From contig JBLHZY010000001.1 in the NCBI GenBank assembly GCA_047631555.1, positions 992,001 to 1,056,000 on the forward strand: DNA of 64,000 bases, written 5' to 3'. The notes beneath the pieces were generated by a model. It was not told where the DNA came from. It made no database searches and saw only the letters and a list, made by a program, of their open reading frames with translations. The position numbers and the translations under genes are program-made. Source of the stretch: JBLHZY01 sp047631555. GTDB lineage: Bacteria > Pseudomonadota > Alphaproteobacteria > Rhodobacterales > Rhodobacteraceae. This document shows, piece after piece, positions 25,687-35,210 of the stretch (position 1 is the first letter of the stretch; each line of letters opens with the position of its first letter).

Positions 25687-25762
25687 GCGGGGTATCTCGT
25701 TTTTTGTCGCTTCTCCGCGCCATATCATCGCCGCCCCAAAGGCGCCAGCCCATGGCGCGGGG

Positions 25763-28700
25763 CTATTGCGCGGGCTGTTTTGGCGGCGGGCGGCGGAATA
25801 TCTCGCGAAACATCCCCGGTGTGAGGATCGAAAGCGGATTTACCTTCACCACCGGATCAGACGCGCCGCCGCTCAGCTTGAAGTTAAAGCCAAACAGCCC
25901 CTCGCCTTTGCGGGTAAACATCTGGCCAATCCCGTTAAGGAAATACACCGGCGAAATCACCCCCTGCATATCCATTTTTGAGCTGGTCAAATCATAGCGC
26001 CCATCCAGAGAGACCCCAAGCGACGGCCCGACAGCCGACGAGCGATAAAGCGTGACCATTTTGGGATCGAGCCGGAAATCTGCCTCAACATCGGTAAAGC
26101 GAATGCCGGGCCCGGAAAGCTGCTCAAGCAGGCCCACAACAGAGACCGCCGAAAGCATCTCCGTCAGCGCCGGCGCGCCAACGATCTTGGTGTCTTTAAG
26201 CGTCAAACGGCCCTCATAGGTTCCCTCGGCGGCAACTGGCGTCAGGATCAAATCAAGCGCCCCGCCGCGCGCCGTTTCAAACACGCCAGCCGCCCGCAAA
26301 GCCTTGCCGCCATCGCTGCCTTTGATGCGGATCACCGGGCCGTTTCGAGAGGGCGCAAGCGCGCCTTTGATAGCGGCAGAGCCATTCACCAACCCATTGA
26401 AATCGCCCTGAAATCCGCCGCCACTGGTGAATTGGCCGCGAAACGGCTGCAAGGATATGCCTTCTGAAATTATCAAGCGATCCAGCACCAAAGTAATCGG
26501 ACCCGCGCTCGATCCGGCGCTGCTGCTGCCGCCCTGTCCGAAGGAGGTTTTGCGCACGTCAATCCGCCCGCCCGTGACCTCAACCCCAACAGCCTTGCCC
26601 GCCCCGCGCCCCACTAGGCGCAGCGGCGCATCAAGCCATCCGCCGACCTTCACATTGGAAAATTTCGCCTCGTCAAGCGCGCCGCCTTTGCGCAAGGAAA
26701 CACGGCCGCCTTTGGCGCTCAGCCCCGGCGCAGACATATCAAGCGCGGTGATTGCCGGGTTGGGGCCGAGCCGTCCCTCAACCGCGAGCCGCCCAGTGCG
26801 ATTGCGCGCCTTGGACCAGCCAAGCGGATCAAGCCGCAGCCCCATAGAATTCAAATCTGATGTGAGGCGAAATGTCGGCGCAGCATCCGGGCGCAGATCA
26901 AGCGAGAACTGCCCGCGCCCTTGCCCGCGCAGCGATCCTTTGGGAAGCGCGATGCCAAACTCATCCAAAAAGCCCTGATCAAGCGTCACCACGCCCGAAA
27001 CCGAAGAGCGCCCGCCTTGGCCCGCGCCGATCCGCTGCGTCCAAGCGCCCTCGCCCACGGCTTTGCCCAATCGCGCCCGCCCCGAAATGGCGACCGCATC
27101 CGGGCCGGCGGTTATTTGCAGCTCTTTGGCCGACAAAACGCGCGGCGCGGCCAGCTCGGTGCTTTTGATATCGCTCAAAACGCCCGCAACGGCATAGCTG
27201 ACATCGCTGAGCTGCAATTCCTTCTTCAATGGAAAGGCAATATCGGCGGTCAAATCGGCGCGGCCTTGGGCGACATCTTCTTTGATATCAGTGCTTTGCA
27301 ATATGTTGAAGGGCGGCATATTGAGCAATGAAAGCGCCGCGGTTGTGCTGCTTTGCGCCGCCAGAGAAACCTCCATCGATGCAGGCTTTTGGCGAATATC
27401 TGGGATGCGAATGACCGTCCCTTTGGGCGAAACCACGCCGCCCAAGGGCGCCGCAACGCCGCCCTCCTCGATCACCAAAGCAAAGGCATTCTCAACGATC
27501 GTCGCATAGCCCGCGCCTGCCGTAACCGGCGGCAAATGCTTGAGAAAATGAACCTCTGCCTCGTCAAAACCAAAGCCGACCGAATAGCGCGGCTCTTGGC
27601 CCGGCGCGATGCGCAGCGCGCCTTTGATATTGTGCAGCGCGCCGGTGCTGACATTCTCATCGATCCATCTGCGCGTGTTTGGGATCGCATTGAGCGGCCA
27701 AAGCGCCAAAGCGCGCGCCTTGCTGGCCTGCGCCATCTCCAAATCGGCCGAAACATCCCAGCCCTCTTTGCGCGCACGCACCTGACCGTTGGCCAATATC
27801 CGCTCCGCCCCATCGCGCAACATGGCTTGGCCAATATCCATCGTAAACGGATCAAGCCGCAGGCGGAAATCAATCGCGCCTTCTTGCGCTGAAATCGGCT
27901 CGGCAAACATCTCGGGCGAGGCAAACTTCATATCCGCCAGCGCAAATTGCCCCAAAAGCGCGGTTGGCCATCCCTGCACATAATCGCTCAGATAGGCCTG
28001 CCCCGAGGCGCGCAGGCTGATCGTTTCCGTCGCCACCGAAACCTCCGAAAAGCGCAGCCGATCCAGCTCTGGATCAAAGGTGAAATAGGCGCGCCCCTTC
28101 TCAAATCCGACCGGGACCGCGCCCTTAATCGGCTCAAGCGCGCCTTGGCCGATCTCAAGCGTTCCGGTCAGCGCTTCGAGCTGGCCCTCTTGATCAAGCT
28201 GCGCGCGCAAAGCCCCGGCAATCGGCGCGTTCAAAACGCTCAAAAACGTCAGTGCTGGCGATTGCAGCGCGATATCCGCGGCCGCCGCATTCTTGAAACG
28301 TGCGCCAAATTCCGCGTTGCCGCCGCCTTTTGGCTTGGTAAAATTCAGCTCAATCGGAGCAAGCTCTTCGGTCCCGTTAAAGACCTCGAAATTCATTGAA
28401 AGTTCAACGGCTTGATCGGTATTTCGCAAGCTCAAAGCGCCGCCCGTAACCTGCCAAAGCCGATGCGAACGCGCGTCCTCAAGCGTTAGGGTCAGATCGC
28501 TTGCCTCGATCAAGGTAACCTCTTTGAGCGGCGCGCGCGAGAAGGCGCGATCAATCTCGGCCAGAGCCGACCCAAGCGATCCCGTCGAGGCGCCTGATCC
28601 GGCGTTAAACGAGATATCAAACTGCCCATCCGCCCGCCGCCGCAGCACCGCCTGCGCGCCCGAAAGCCGCAAAACATCCGGCTGAAGGCGGCGCTCGCGC

Positions 28701-29326
28701 AGCGCATCAATCGAGAGCGAGGCGCGTACATCATTGAGCTGCGCAACCTGCGCCCCGCCCCCATCAAACAGCCCCACATCCCGCAGCGTGATACGCGGCA
28801 CGCCCCGCTTATCCACCAGCAAAACGATGCGCCCCAAAGAGATGCGCCCGGTATCCCCCATCTGCGTATTGACCCGCGCCTCGACCCGCTCGGTCAGCCA
28901 AACAGGCGCATTCACCGGACGCCCATAAAGCGACAGCCCCGCAATGATCAAAACGATAGAAACCACAATGATCGTCAGGATCGACCAGACCGAAACATGC
29001 CAGTGCCACCTGCGCTTGCGCCGTGGTTTGCCCGCGGCCAGCAAGGCCTCATCCTCGGCAACATCATGGGCAATTTCAGCATCAACCGCGATGCCATCAT
29101 CGGCGTGAACCCCGATCAGATGGTCGTCAATCTCGCCCAAAGGCGCAGGCCCATCAGCCTTCAAACCCGGCTCAACCGGGCCTTCGGGGGCGGCGTGGGT
29201 TGCGCGCAATGCCTCCGCTTCAGCCGCCAAAACCTCAGCCGTTTTGCCAGCCTCAACCACAACAGCGGCCTTCGGCTTTCGCGCAGTAACCTTGCGCTTT
29301 GGCTTTTCGGGGGTCTTCTTGCTCAT
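25763..29326 (-). CDS. AsmA-like / YhdP-type inner-membrane protein
   Basis: A 1187-residue protein with one membrane segment (about 111-134) after a long cytoplasmic, Lys/Ala/Glu-rich N-terminal region, ending in PRRKRRWHWH at the membrane edge. The large periplasmic part is beta-rich and repetitive, with the AsmA-like C-terminal block (about 1000-1160, for example LTEMLSAVSVVGLLEQLSGP and NGIGQMFTRKGEGLFGFNF). Family members (YhdP, TamB) are thought to bridge the envelope and move phospholipids; that role here is inferred. Usual length for such proteins is about 1100-1300. Oddity: the roughly 110-residue cytoplasmic extension. Confidence 0.85.
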   Translation of the reverse strand: MSKKTPEKPKRKVTARKPKAAVVVEAGKTAEVLAAEAEALRATHAAPEGPVEPGLKADGPAPLGEIDDHLIGVHADDGIAVDAEIAHDVAEDEALLAAGKPRRKRRWHWHVSVWSILTIIVVSIVLIIAGLSLYGRPVNAPVWLTERVEARVNTQMGDTGRISLGRIVLLVDKRGVPRITLRDVGLFDGGGAQVAQLNDVRASLSIDALRERRLQPDVLRLSGAQAVLRRRADGQFDISFNAGSGASTGSLGSALAEIDRAFSRAPLKEVTLIEASDLTLTLEDARSHRLWQVTGGALSLRNTDQAVELSMNFEVFNGTEELAPIELNFTKPKGGGNAEFGARFKNAAAADIALQSPALTFLSVLNAPIAGALRAQLDQEGQLEALTGTLEIGQGALEPIKGAVPVGFEKGRAYFTFDPELDRLRFSEVSVATETISLRASGQAYLSDYVQGWPTALLGQFALADMKFASPEMFAEPISAQEGAIDFRLRLDPFTMDIGQAMLRDGAERILANGQVRARKEGWDVSADLEMAQASKARALALWPLNAIPNTRRWIDENVSTGALHNIKGALRIAPGQEPRYSVGFGFDEAEVHFLKHLPPVTAGAGYATIVENAFALVIEEGGVAAPLGGVVSPKGTVIRIPDIRQKPASMEVSLAAQSSTTAALSLLNMPPFNILQSTDIKEDVAQGRADLTADIAFPLKKELQLSDVSYAVAGVLSDIKSTELAAPRVLSAKELQITAGPDAVAISGRARLGKAVGEGAWTQRIGAGQGGRSSVSGVVTLDQGFLDEFGIALPKGSLRGQGRGQFSLDLRPDAAPTFRLTSDLNSMGLRLDPLGWSKARNRTGRLAVEGRLGPNPAITALDMSAPGLSAKGGRVSLRKGGALDEAKFSNVKVGGWLDAPLRLVGRGAGKAVGVEVTGGRIDVRKTSFGQGGSSSAGSSAGPITLVLDRLIISEGISLQPFRGQFTSGGGFQGDFNGLVNGSAAIKGALAPSRNGPVIRIKGSDGGKALRAAGVFETARGGALDLILTPVAAEGTYEGRLTLKDTKIVGAPALTEMLSAVSVVGLLEQLSGPGIRFTDVEADFRLDPKMVTLYRSSAVGPSLGVSLDGRYDLTSSKMDMQGVISPVYFLNGIGQMFTRKGEGLFGFNFKLSGGASDPVVKVNPLSILTPGMFREIFRRPPPKQPAQ

Positions 29327-29532
29327 CTTTGGCCCAGCGGGCTTAGCCCATAATACCGTGCGGGCTTTTGCCCATTATAAAGGCTCAAGGCCCCAAACAA
29401 CTGCGCGAGGCTTTGCTCGCTTTGGCCGATTATCTCTAATACTGCGCGCTCTTACCAGTGCCAACAGACATTCCCTTCGCACAGCAGCGTGATATAGCTG
29501 CCCAAAGCCAAAACCGCGCGAAAGGACTTAAG

Positions 29533-30021
29533 ATGAGCACGCCTGCCCCCTTGATCGAACCGGGCCAACCCGCCCCCGATTTCACCTTGCCGCGCGATAT
29601 GGCCAGCGGCGGCGGCGCAATTTCCCTTTCTGATCTGCGCGGGCAAAACGTTGTGCTCTACTTTTACCCCAAGGATGATACCTCCGGCTGCACCACCCAA
29701 GCGCTTGATTTTACGTCCCTTCTGCCGGATTTTGCCAAGGCCAATACCGTCATCCTTGGCCTCTCCAAGGACCCAATTGCCAAGCACGACAAATTCGTTG
29801 CCAAACATGGGCTTGGCATCCCTTTGCTGTCGGATTTTGAGAGCGATACCTGCGAGCGCTATGGCACTTGGGGCGACAAACAGATGTATGGGAAGGTCTT
29901 TCAGGGCATCATCCGCACCACTGTTTTAATCGGGGCAGACGGGATCATTCGCAAAGTCTGGCCCAAAGTCCGCGTCAAAGGCCATGTTGCGGCGGTCTTG
30001 GACGAGGTGCGCGCCCTATGA
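29533..30021 (+). CDS. bcp: Peroxiredoxin of the Bcp/PrxQ type
   Basis: A thiol peroxidase of 162 residues. ATG 29533 has AAAGGA seven bases upstream; earlier in-frame codons would add an unrelated stretch. The peroxidatic cysteine is C53 in KDDTSGCTTQALDF. The resolving cysteine usually five residues later is replaced by leucine (L58); C107 in DTCERYG is the only obvious other cysteine, so the resolution step may differ from E. coli Bcp. The gene overlaps the next by four bases (ATGA), so the two are co-translated. Confidence 0.93.
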   Translation: MSTPAPLIEPGQPAPDFTLPRDMASGGGAISLSDLRGQNVVLYFYPKDDTSGCTTQALDFTSLLPDFAKANTVILGLSKDPIAKHDKFVAKHGLGIPLLSDFESDTCERYGTWGDKQMYGKVFQGIIRTTVLIGADGIIRKVWPKVRVKGHVAAVLDEVRAL

Positions 30022-30863
30022 GCGGATATATCGCCAAAACGCTAACGCAAATGGCCTGCGAAGTTCTCAATACGGCCGATGGGCGCGACAAAACCACCCT
30101 CTCGCATGAACATGCCGCAACATGGCGCGCCTCGCGAGAGCCAGGCGGCACTTTGATTGAAATCGGAGCGGCCAGCCCGCCGCTTGCCCCGGCCCGCCCC
30201 GAAAAACCCGAGCTGCTGGATCCGCGCGATGTGCCCCGGCGCAAACCGGGAAGCCCGGAGGGGCGTATCGCCATCCTACATGCGGTGGCCCATATTGAGC
30301 TTAACGCCGTTGATCTGCATTGGGACCTGATTGCGCGCTTTGGCCATATCAAAATGCCGATGGGGTTCTATGATGATTGGGTCAAGGCCGCGGACGAAGA
30401 ATCCAAACATTTCAATCTGATATGCGACTGTCTTGAAGCTGCGGGCAGCCATTATGGCGCGCTCCCGGCCCATGCGGGCATGTGGCGCGCGGCCGAGGAT
30501 ACGCGCGATGATTTCCTCGGGCGTTTGGCCGTTGTGCCGATGGTTTTGGAGGCGCGCGGGCTTGATGTGACCCCCGGCATGATCAAAATCTTCCAAAACG
30601 CCAAGGATAAGGCGACCGTCGAGGCGCTCAACGTGATTTACGGCGAAGAGGTCGGCCATGTGGCCTATGGATCAAAGTGGTTTCACTTCATGTGCGGGCG
30701 CGATGATCGCGATCCAAAGCCGGTTTTTCACGATCTGGTCCGCACCTATTTTCACGGCGCGCTCAAGCCGCCCTTTAACGAGGAAAAACGCGCCGAGGCC
30801 GGCATCCCGCCCGATTTCTACTGGCCCTTGGCCGATGAGATTGCGCAATCCAAAGCAAAATAG
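30018..30863 (+). CDS. DUF455 family ferritin-like protein
   Basis: A 281-residue protein of the DUF455 (COG2833) family, related to the ferritin-like superfamily that includes the tRNA hydroxylase MiaE. Likely metal-site motifs are AVAHIELNAVDLHWDL, ADEESKHFNLICDCLE and YGEEVGHVAYG, which supply the Glu and His ligands of a di-iron centre. Its start overlaps bcp by four bases (ATGA), implying coupled expression. The substrate is unknown; a link with peroxide or oxygen chemistry is only suggested by the neighbour. Confidence 0.88.
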   Translation: MSGYIAKTLTQMACEVLNTADGRDKTTLSHEHAATWRASREPGGTLIEIGAASPPLAPARPEKPELLDPRDVPRRKPGSPEGRIAILHAVAHIELNAVDLHWDLIARFGHIKMPMGFYDDWVKAADEESKHFNLICDCLEAAGSHYGALPAHAGMWRAAEDTRDDFLGRLAVVPMVLEARGLDVTPGMIKIFQNAKDKATVEALNVIYGEEVGHVAYGSKWFHFMCGRDDRDPKPVFHDLVRTYFHGALKPPFNEEKRAEAGIPPDFYWPLADEIAQSKAK

Positions 30864-31138
30864 AGCCGCACGCCTTGGGCCAACCGACGCGCCCAAATGT
30901 GAAAACCCATTCCCTTAAGGCAAGCGGCGATCCCGCGCCATTAACCACGTTTTGCGCCCATGACGGTTTTTTCATCGGCAGAAAACCGCCGTTCATCAAC
31001 TATTTCCGCATGTTTCTTCATTTTGATGCCCAAAAAAGTTGCCACGGACTCCTCGGGTCGGTAAGCCCTTTGTTAACTGCTGAGTGTGGGGACTACGGCG
31101 GACGAAACGGGATGTGACAGACTGGGACACTTCAGCTG

Positions 31139-32452
31139 ATGAAATTGCTAACAACAAAACTGAACGCTTTGCTTGAGCGTACCTTTCCTGAACGGCGCAT
31201 CTTTTTGCGCTCGGAAACGGAAACACGCTATATCCGGCTTGGCCCGGCAACACAGCTTTTCGCCTTCGTTGGCTCTTCGGCGACGGTCGCTTGGGCGATT
31301 GTCGCAACAGCGATTATCCTGATGGACTCCATCGGTTCGGGAAATATCCGCGAACAGGCCGCCCGCGAGCAGGCCCTTTATGAGCAGCGCCTCAATGCGC
31401 TTGCCTCCGAGCGCGACAATCGCGCCGATGAAGCGGCCATGGCGCAGCAACGGTTCAGCTCGGCGCTTGGTCAAATCTCTACAATGCAAAGCTCGCTCCT
31501 TGCCTCTGAAGATCGCCGCAAAGAGCTTGAGACCGGCATCGAAGTGATCCAATCGACCCTGCGCCGCACAATGAAAGAGCGCGATGGCGCCCGCGGCGAG
31601 GCCGATCACCTGACGGCGCAGCTTGATGGCAAACTCAATGACAAAGTGATCGTGGCCCAAGGCGATGTTGAAAGCACGCTTGATGTATTGACCCAAGCCC
31701 TGCAATCGACCTCCGCTGAGCGCGACGCGATGTATACCGCCGCCCAATCAGCCGAAGAATACGCCGCCAAGCTTGAGCATGAGCGCGATTTGATGGAAGA
31801 AAAGAATGATCGCATCTTTGAACAGCTCGAAGATGCCGTAACCGTTTCGATCGAGCCACTTGATAAGATGTTCCGCGCCGCGGGCATGCCGACCGACAAA
31901 ATTCTCGATACGGTGCGCCGTGGCTATTCCGGCCAAGGCGGCCCGACCGCCCCGATCACCTTCTCCACCATGGGCCAAGAGCCTGATGCCGACAGCCTGC
32001 GCGCCAACGGCATCCTTGAGAAAATGGACCGGATGAACCTTTACCGCATCGCTGCGCAAAAAGCGCCCTTCGGCATGCCGCTCAAATCGAGCTTTCGCTA
32101 TACATCGGGCTTTGGTCAGCGTTGGGGCCGCATGCATGCAGGCACAGATTTCGCCGCCGCTTACGGCACACCGATCTATGCAACGGCTGACGGCGTTGTC
32201 ACCCATGCAGGCTGGCAATCGGGCTACGGCCGCCTCGTAAAGATCCAACACGAGTTCGGAATCGAGACCCGTTATGCACACCAAGCTAAAATTCGCGTGA
32301 AAGTCGGCCAAAGGGTATCGCGCGGAGAGCAAATCGGTGATATGGGAAACTCCGGCCGTTCCACCGGAACCCACTTGCACTATGAAGTTCGTGTAGGCGG
32401 GCAGGCTGTAAATCCGATGACCTATATCAAGGCGGCAAAAGATGTTTTCTAA
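31139..32452 (+). CDS. M23 (LytM) family murein endopeptidase
   Basis: A cell-wall hydrolase predicted to cut peptidoglycan cross-links. The 437-residue protein has a membrane segment (about 41-62), a long coiled coil (about 70-235, rich in Glu, Ala, Arg and Gln), and a C-terminal LytM domain (about 330-430). The zinc ligands H333 and D337 (HAGTD) and H414 (HLHYE) are present, as are the catalytic-type H381 and H412. The active site is intact, unlike EnvC-type activators. It overlaps the bactofilin gene by 11 bases, a common pairing for shape or division control. Confidence 0.93.
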   Translation: MKLLTTKLNALLERTFPERRIFLRSETETRYIRLGPATQLFAFVGSSATVAWAIVATAIILMDSIGSGNIREQAAREQALYEQRLNALASERDNRADEAAMAQQRFSSALGQISTMQSSLLASEDRRKELETGIEVIQSTLRRTMKERDGARGEADHLTAQLDGKLNDKVIVAQGDVESTLDVLTQALQSTSAERDAMYTAAQSAEEYAAKLEHERDLMEEKNDRIFEQLEDAVTVSIEPLDKMFRAAGMPTDKILDTVRRGYSGQGGPTAPITFSTMGQEPDADSLRANGILEKMDRMNLYRIAAQKAPFGMPLKSSFRYTSGFGQRWGRMHAGTDFAAAYGTPIYATADGVVTHAGWQSGYGRLVKIQHEFGIETRYAHQAKIRVKVGQRVSRGEQIGDMGNSGRSTGTHLHYEVRVGGQAVNPMTYIKAAKDVF

Positions 32453-32945
32453 AAGCAGGATCAATGAACCCGGCCCTAAAGCCGATGAGAGCGATGCAAA
32501 AGCGGCAACGGCGCCATCAACGGCCCCTGCCCCAAGCAAAGCACCGGCTGGCGAGTTCAAGCCCTCTGCCCCAAAGGCAAAACCACCCGCGTCGATTCTC
32601 TCGACCGATCTGACCATCACCGGCAATCTGAAATCCACTGGCGATATTCAGATCGAAGGCACGGTTGAAGGCGATATCCGCGCGCATCTCTTGACCGTCG
32701 GCGAAACCGCCACCGTTAAGGGCGAAGTGATTGCCGACGATGTTGTTGTGAATGGCCGCGTCATTGGCCGCGTGCGTGGGCTCAAAGTGCGCCTGACATC
32801 AACAGCGCGCGTTGAAGGCGATATCATTCACAAGACAATCGCCATTGAGAGCGGTGCGCATTTTGAAGGCTCTGTTCAGCGCCAAGATGATCCGCTGCAA
32901 GCCAACGCAAAGAATAAGCTCGCGGGCGACGCGGCAAAAGAATAA
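32442..32945 (+). CDS. Bactofilin
   Basis: A 167-residue polymer-forming cytoskeletal protein. It has a proline/alanine/lysine-rich disordered N-terminus (about 1-50) and the beta-helical bactofilin core (about 50-145) with DLTITGNLKSTGDIQIEGTV and repeated VxGxV-type turns. It starts inside the end of the M23 peptidase gene, so the two are translationally coupled. Bactofilins commonly localise or scaffold cell-wall hydrolases, which fits. A terminator follows. Confidence 0.95.
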   Translation: MFSKSRINEPGPKADESDAKAATAPSTAPAPSKAPAGEFKPSAPKAKPPASILSTDLTITGNLKSTGDIQIEGTVEGDIRAHLLTVGETATVKGEVIADDVVVNGRVIGRVRGLKVRLTSTARVEGDIIHKTIAIESGAHFEGSVQRQDDPLQANAKNKLAGDAAKE

Positions 32946-32969
32946 GCCGCACAGCGCGGCAGGAATTAT

Positions 32970-32997
32970 AGGGCGGGGAGAAATCCTCGCCCTTTTT
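32970..32997 (+). terminator. Terminator after bactofilin
   Basis: A 10-bp stem with one G-U pair (32970-32979 with 32984-32993) and a GAAA loop is followed by a T-rich run to 32997. It begins 24 bases after the stop codon. Confidence 0.85.
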
Positions 32998-33047
32998 CTT
33001 TGCGCAAACGCCTTGCCCTCAAACGCCCTGCCCTCAAACGTTCTGTC

Positions 33048-33836
33048 CTAAGCCGCGCTTATCGCCCGGCTCAACGTGCGGCGATACAAATGCCATGTCG
33101 CATGGCCAAGCACCGGCAGCGCAACAAACAGCCCCAAAAACGCCGGCACCATGGCGATCAAACAGACCGCCGCAATCATCGCCGCCCAAAGCCACATCAT
33201 GAAAAAATTCGCCCCAACCGTGCGGATCGAGACAAGCATCGCAGTGACAAAATCAATCTCGCGATCAAGCAAAAGCGGCAAGCTCACCACGGTCATTGCA
33301 AAGAGCATAAAGGCAAACGCGGCCCCGATGACCATCTCAACGCCGATCATGCTTAGCCCATTTGTGGTGAGGAATACCTCATAAGAACTGCTCACATTGG
33401 TCATCACTGAAAGGCCCATAAAGAGCGCAAAAATCATATGCGCCAGAAACGACCAGAACAAAAAGTAGATAAGGATGATCGCCCCGAGCCAAGGAATTTG
33501 GCGATCCTTCTCGGCCCAAACAACGCCCAAAATCGCGCGCCATTCCAGCGGCTCCTGCATTTCCAAACGGCGGCTCACCTCATAAAGCCCAACGGCAGCA
33601 AAGGGCGCGATCAGCGGAAACCCAAGGCAAAGCGCAAAGGTCCAAATGACCGTCCCTGCCCCAAGCCCAACAAGCGCAATCCCGGCCAAAACATAGACCG
33701 CCGAAAAGAACAGCCCAAAGGCCGGAGCGGCGCGAAAATCCCGCCATCCCGCGCCCAAAGCCGCGCGCAAATCGCCAAAGCCGATGCGCCGAATATCCGG
33801 CACAGCATCCATTGGTGCATGCTCAAAATCGGCCAT
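33048..33836 (-). CDS. DUF2189 family membrane protein
   Basis: A 262-residue multi-span inner-membrane protein of the DUF2189 family, about six membrane segments, with the family blocks LRAALGAGWRDFRAAPAFGL, FALCLGFPLIAPFAAVGLYE and the C-terminal LPVLGHATWHLYRR. I chose ATG 33836 because AGGAGG lies four to five bases upstream; an earlier in-frame codon has no such site. Function is unknown. It is convergent with bactofilin. Confidence 0.88.
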   Translation of the reverse strand: MADFEHAPMDAVPDIRRIGFGDLRAALGAGWRDFRAAPAFGLFFSAVYVLAGIALVGLGAGTVIWTFALCLGFPLIAPFAAVGLYEVSRRLEMQEPLEWRAILGVVWAEKDRQIPWLGAIILIYFLFWSFLAHMIFALFMGLSVMTNVSSSYEVFLTTNGLSMIGVEMVIGAAFAFMLFAMTVVSLPLLLDREIDFVTAMLVSIRTVGANFFMMWLWAAMIAAVCLIAMVPAFLGLFVALPVLGHATWHLYRRTLSRAISAA

Positions 33837-33967
33837 GCCCCCTCCTATTTTTTCTTCGCGCGCAGGCGCAGTCTTGGCCGGGGGGCACAAAAATTCAAGC
33901 CCTTGAATGCAAAGGCTTTGTCATTGCCAAAATGGGGATCGATTGCTGCAATCAGGCGCGCAGCGGC

Positions 33968-35092
33968 CTATTCGCCCTGTGCCTCAGCGCGGCTTTTTCC
34001 GGCCACATCCATCGCCAGCGTTTCGGCCATGAACTTATCCAAATCCCCGTCCAGAACCCCTTGCGTATCAGAGGTTTCCATCGAGGTTCGCAGGTCTTTG
34101 ACCATCTGATAAGGGTGCAAAACGTAAGAGCGGATCTGATTGCCCCAGCCCGCATCGCCCTTGTTTTCATGCGCCTCGTTGATGGCCGCATTGCGCTTGT
34201 CGAGCTCCATTTGATAGAGCCGGGATTTCAGCGCTTTCATCGCGATATCGCGGTTCTGGTGCTGAGATTTCTGGCTTGAGGTCACAACGATGCCGGTGGG
34301 CGCGTGGGTGATCCGAACGGCGGAATCGGTGGTGTTGACGTGCTGCCCGCCCGCGCCTGAAGAGCGGTAGGTATCGATGCGGATATCCGAAGGGTTCACC
34401 TCAATATCGATGTTGTCATCGACAACCGGATAGACCCAAACCGAGCTGAATGATGTATGGCGGCGCGCCGCGCTGTCATAGGGCGAAATGCGCACAAGCC
34501 GGTGCACGCCGCTTTCCGATTTCAGCCAGCCATAAGCATTGTGCCCCGAGATTTTGTAAGCTGCGGATTTGATCCCCGCCTCTTCGCCCGCGGTCTCGGA
34601 TTGCAGCTCGACCTTATAGCCCTTTTTCTCGGCCCAGCGGACATACATCCGCGCCAGCATCGAGGCCCAATCGCAGCTTTCCGTGCCGCCCGCGCCCGAG
34701 TTGATCTCAAGGAAAGTGTCGTTGGCATCCGCCTCGCCGTTGAGCAAAGCTTCCAGCTCTTTTTGCGCAGCCCGCTCGGCCAATGCCTTTAGCGCGGCCT
34801 CGGCCTCGGACACAACTTCATTGTCATCTTCCATTTCGCCAAGCTCGATCAGATCGATATTGTCCTGAAGCTCTTGGGCAATTTTTTCGGCCGTGCCGAC
34901 CGCATCCATCAAGCTCTGGCGCTCGCGCATCAGCTTTTGGGCGCGCTCTTGATCGTTCCAAAGATCAGGGTCCTCAATCATCGCGTTGAACTCTTCAAGG
35001 CGATGCGCAGCGGTCTCCCAATCCATTCGCTGCTTAAGCAGATCGAGCGATTTGCCGATGGCTGTCACGGTGTTTTGGATTTCGGCGCGCAC
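33968..35092 (-). CDS. prfB: Peptide chain release factor 2
   Basis: Recognises UGA and UAA stop codons and triggers peptide release. The 374-residue protein has the GGQ motif at 248-250 (SSGAGGQHVN) and SPY (203-205), the counterpart of the SPF codon-recognition tripeptide, within HRLVRISPYDSAARRHTSF. It is read in a single frame: the +1 programmed frameshift known from E. coli prfB is absent. It is preceded on its strand by a terminator for the nuclease gene upstream. Confidence 0.97.
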   Translation of the reverse strand: MRAEIQNTVTAIGKSLDLLKQRMDWETAAHRLEEFNAMIEDPDLWNDQERAQKLMRERQSLMDAVGTAEKIAQELQDNIDLIELGEMEDDNEVVSEAEAALKALAERAAQKELEALLNGEADANDTFLEINSGAGGTESCDWASMLARMYVRWAEKKGYKVELQSETAGEEAGIKSAAYKISGHNAYGWLKSESGVHRLVRISPYDSAARRHTSFSSVWVYPVVDDNIDIEVNPSDIRIDTYRSSGAGGQHVNTTDSAVRITHAPTGIVVTSSQKSQHQNRDIAMKALKSRLYQMELDKRNAAINEAHENKGDAGWGNQIRSYVLHPYQMVKDLRTSMETSDTQGVLDGDLDKFMAETLAMDVAGKSRAEAQGE

Positions 35093-35150
35093 GGGGATTC
35101 CTTTGCGAAATGAATTGGGCGCATCAATATCCTATTCGCACAAAAGGTAA

Positions 35151-35176
35151 AAGGGCAGCTCCCAAAAGCTGCCCTT
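35151..35176 (-). terminator. Terminator of the secreted nuclease gene
   Basis: A perfect 10-bp inverted repeat, AAGGGCAGCT (35151-35160) and AGCTGCCCTT (35167-35176), with a 6-base loop. On the minus strand a T-rich tract follows. It lies 35 bases after the nuclease stop and before prfB. Confidence 0.8.
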
Positions 35177-35210
35177 CAAATGCGTTCCTAAATGCGCCGT
35201 GATTTCAGGA

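Noticed and set aside
33968..35092. Possible programmed frameshift in prfB
   Set aside because: The gene is open in one frame throughout, so no frameshift is needed.
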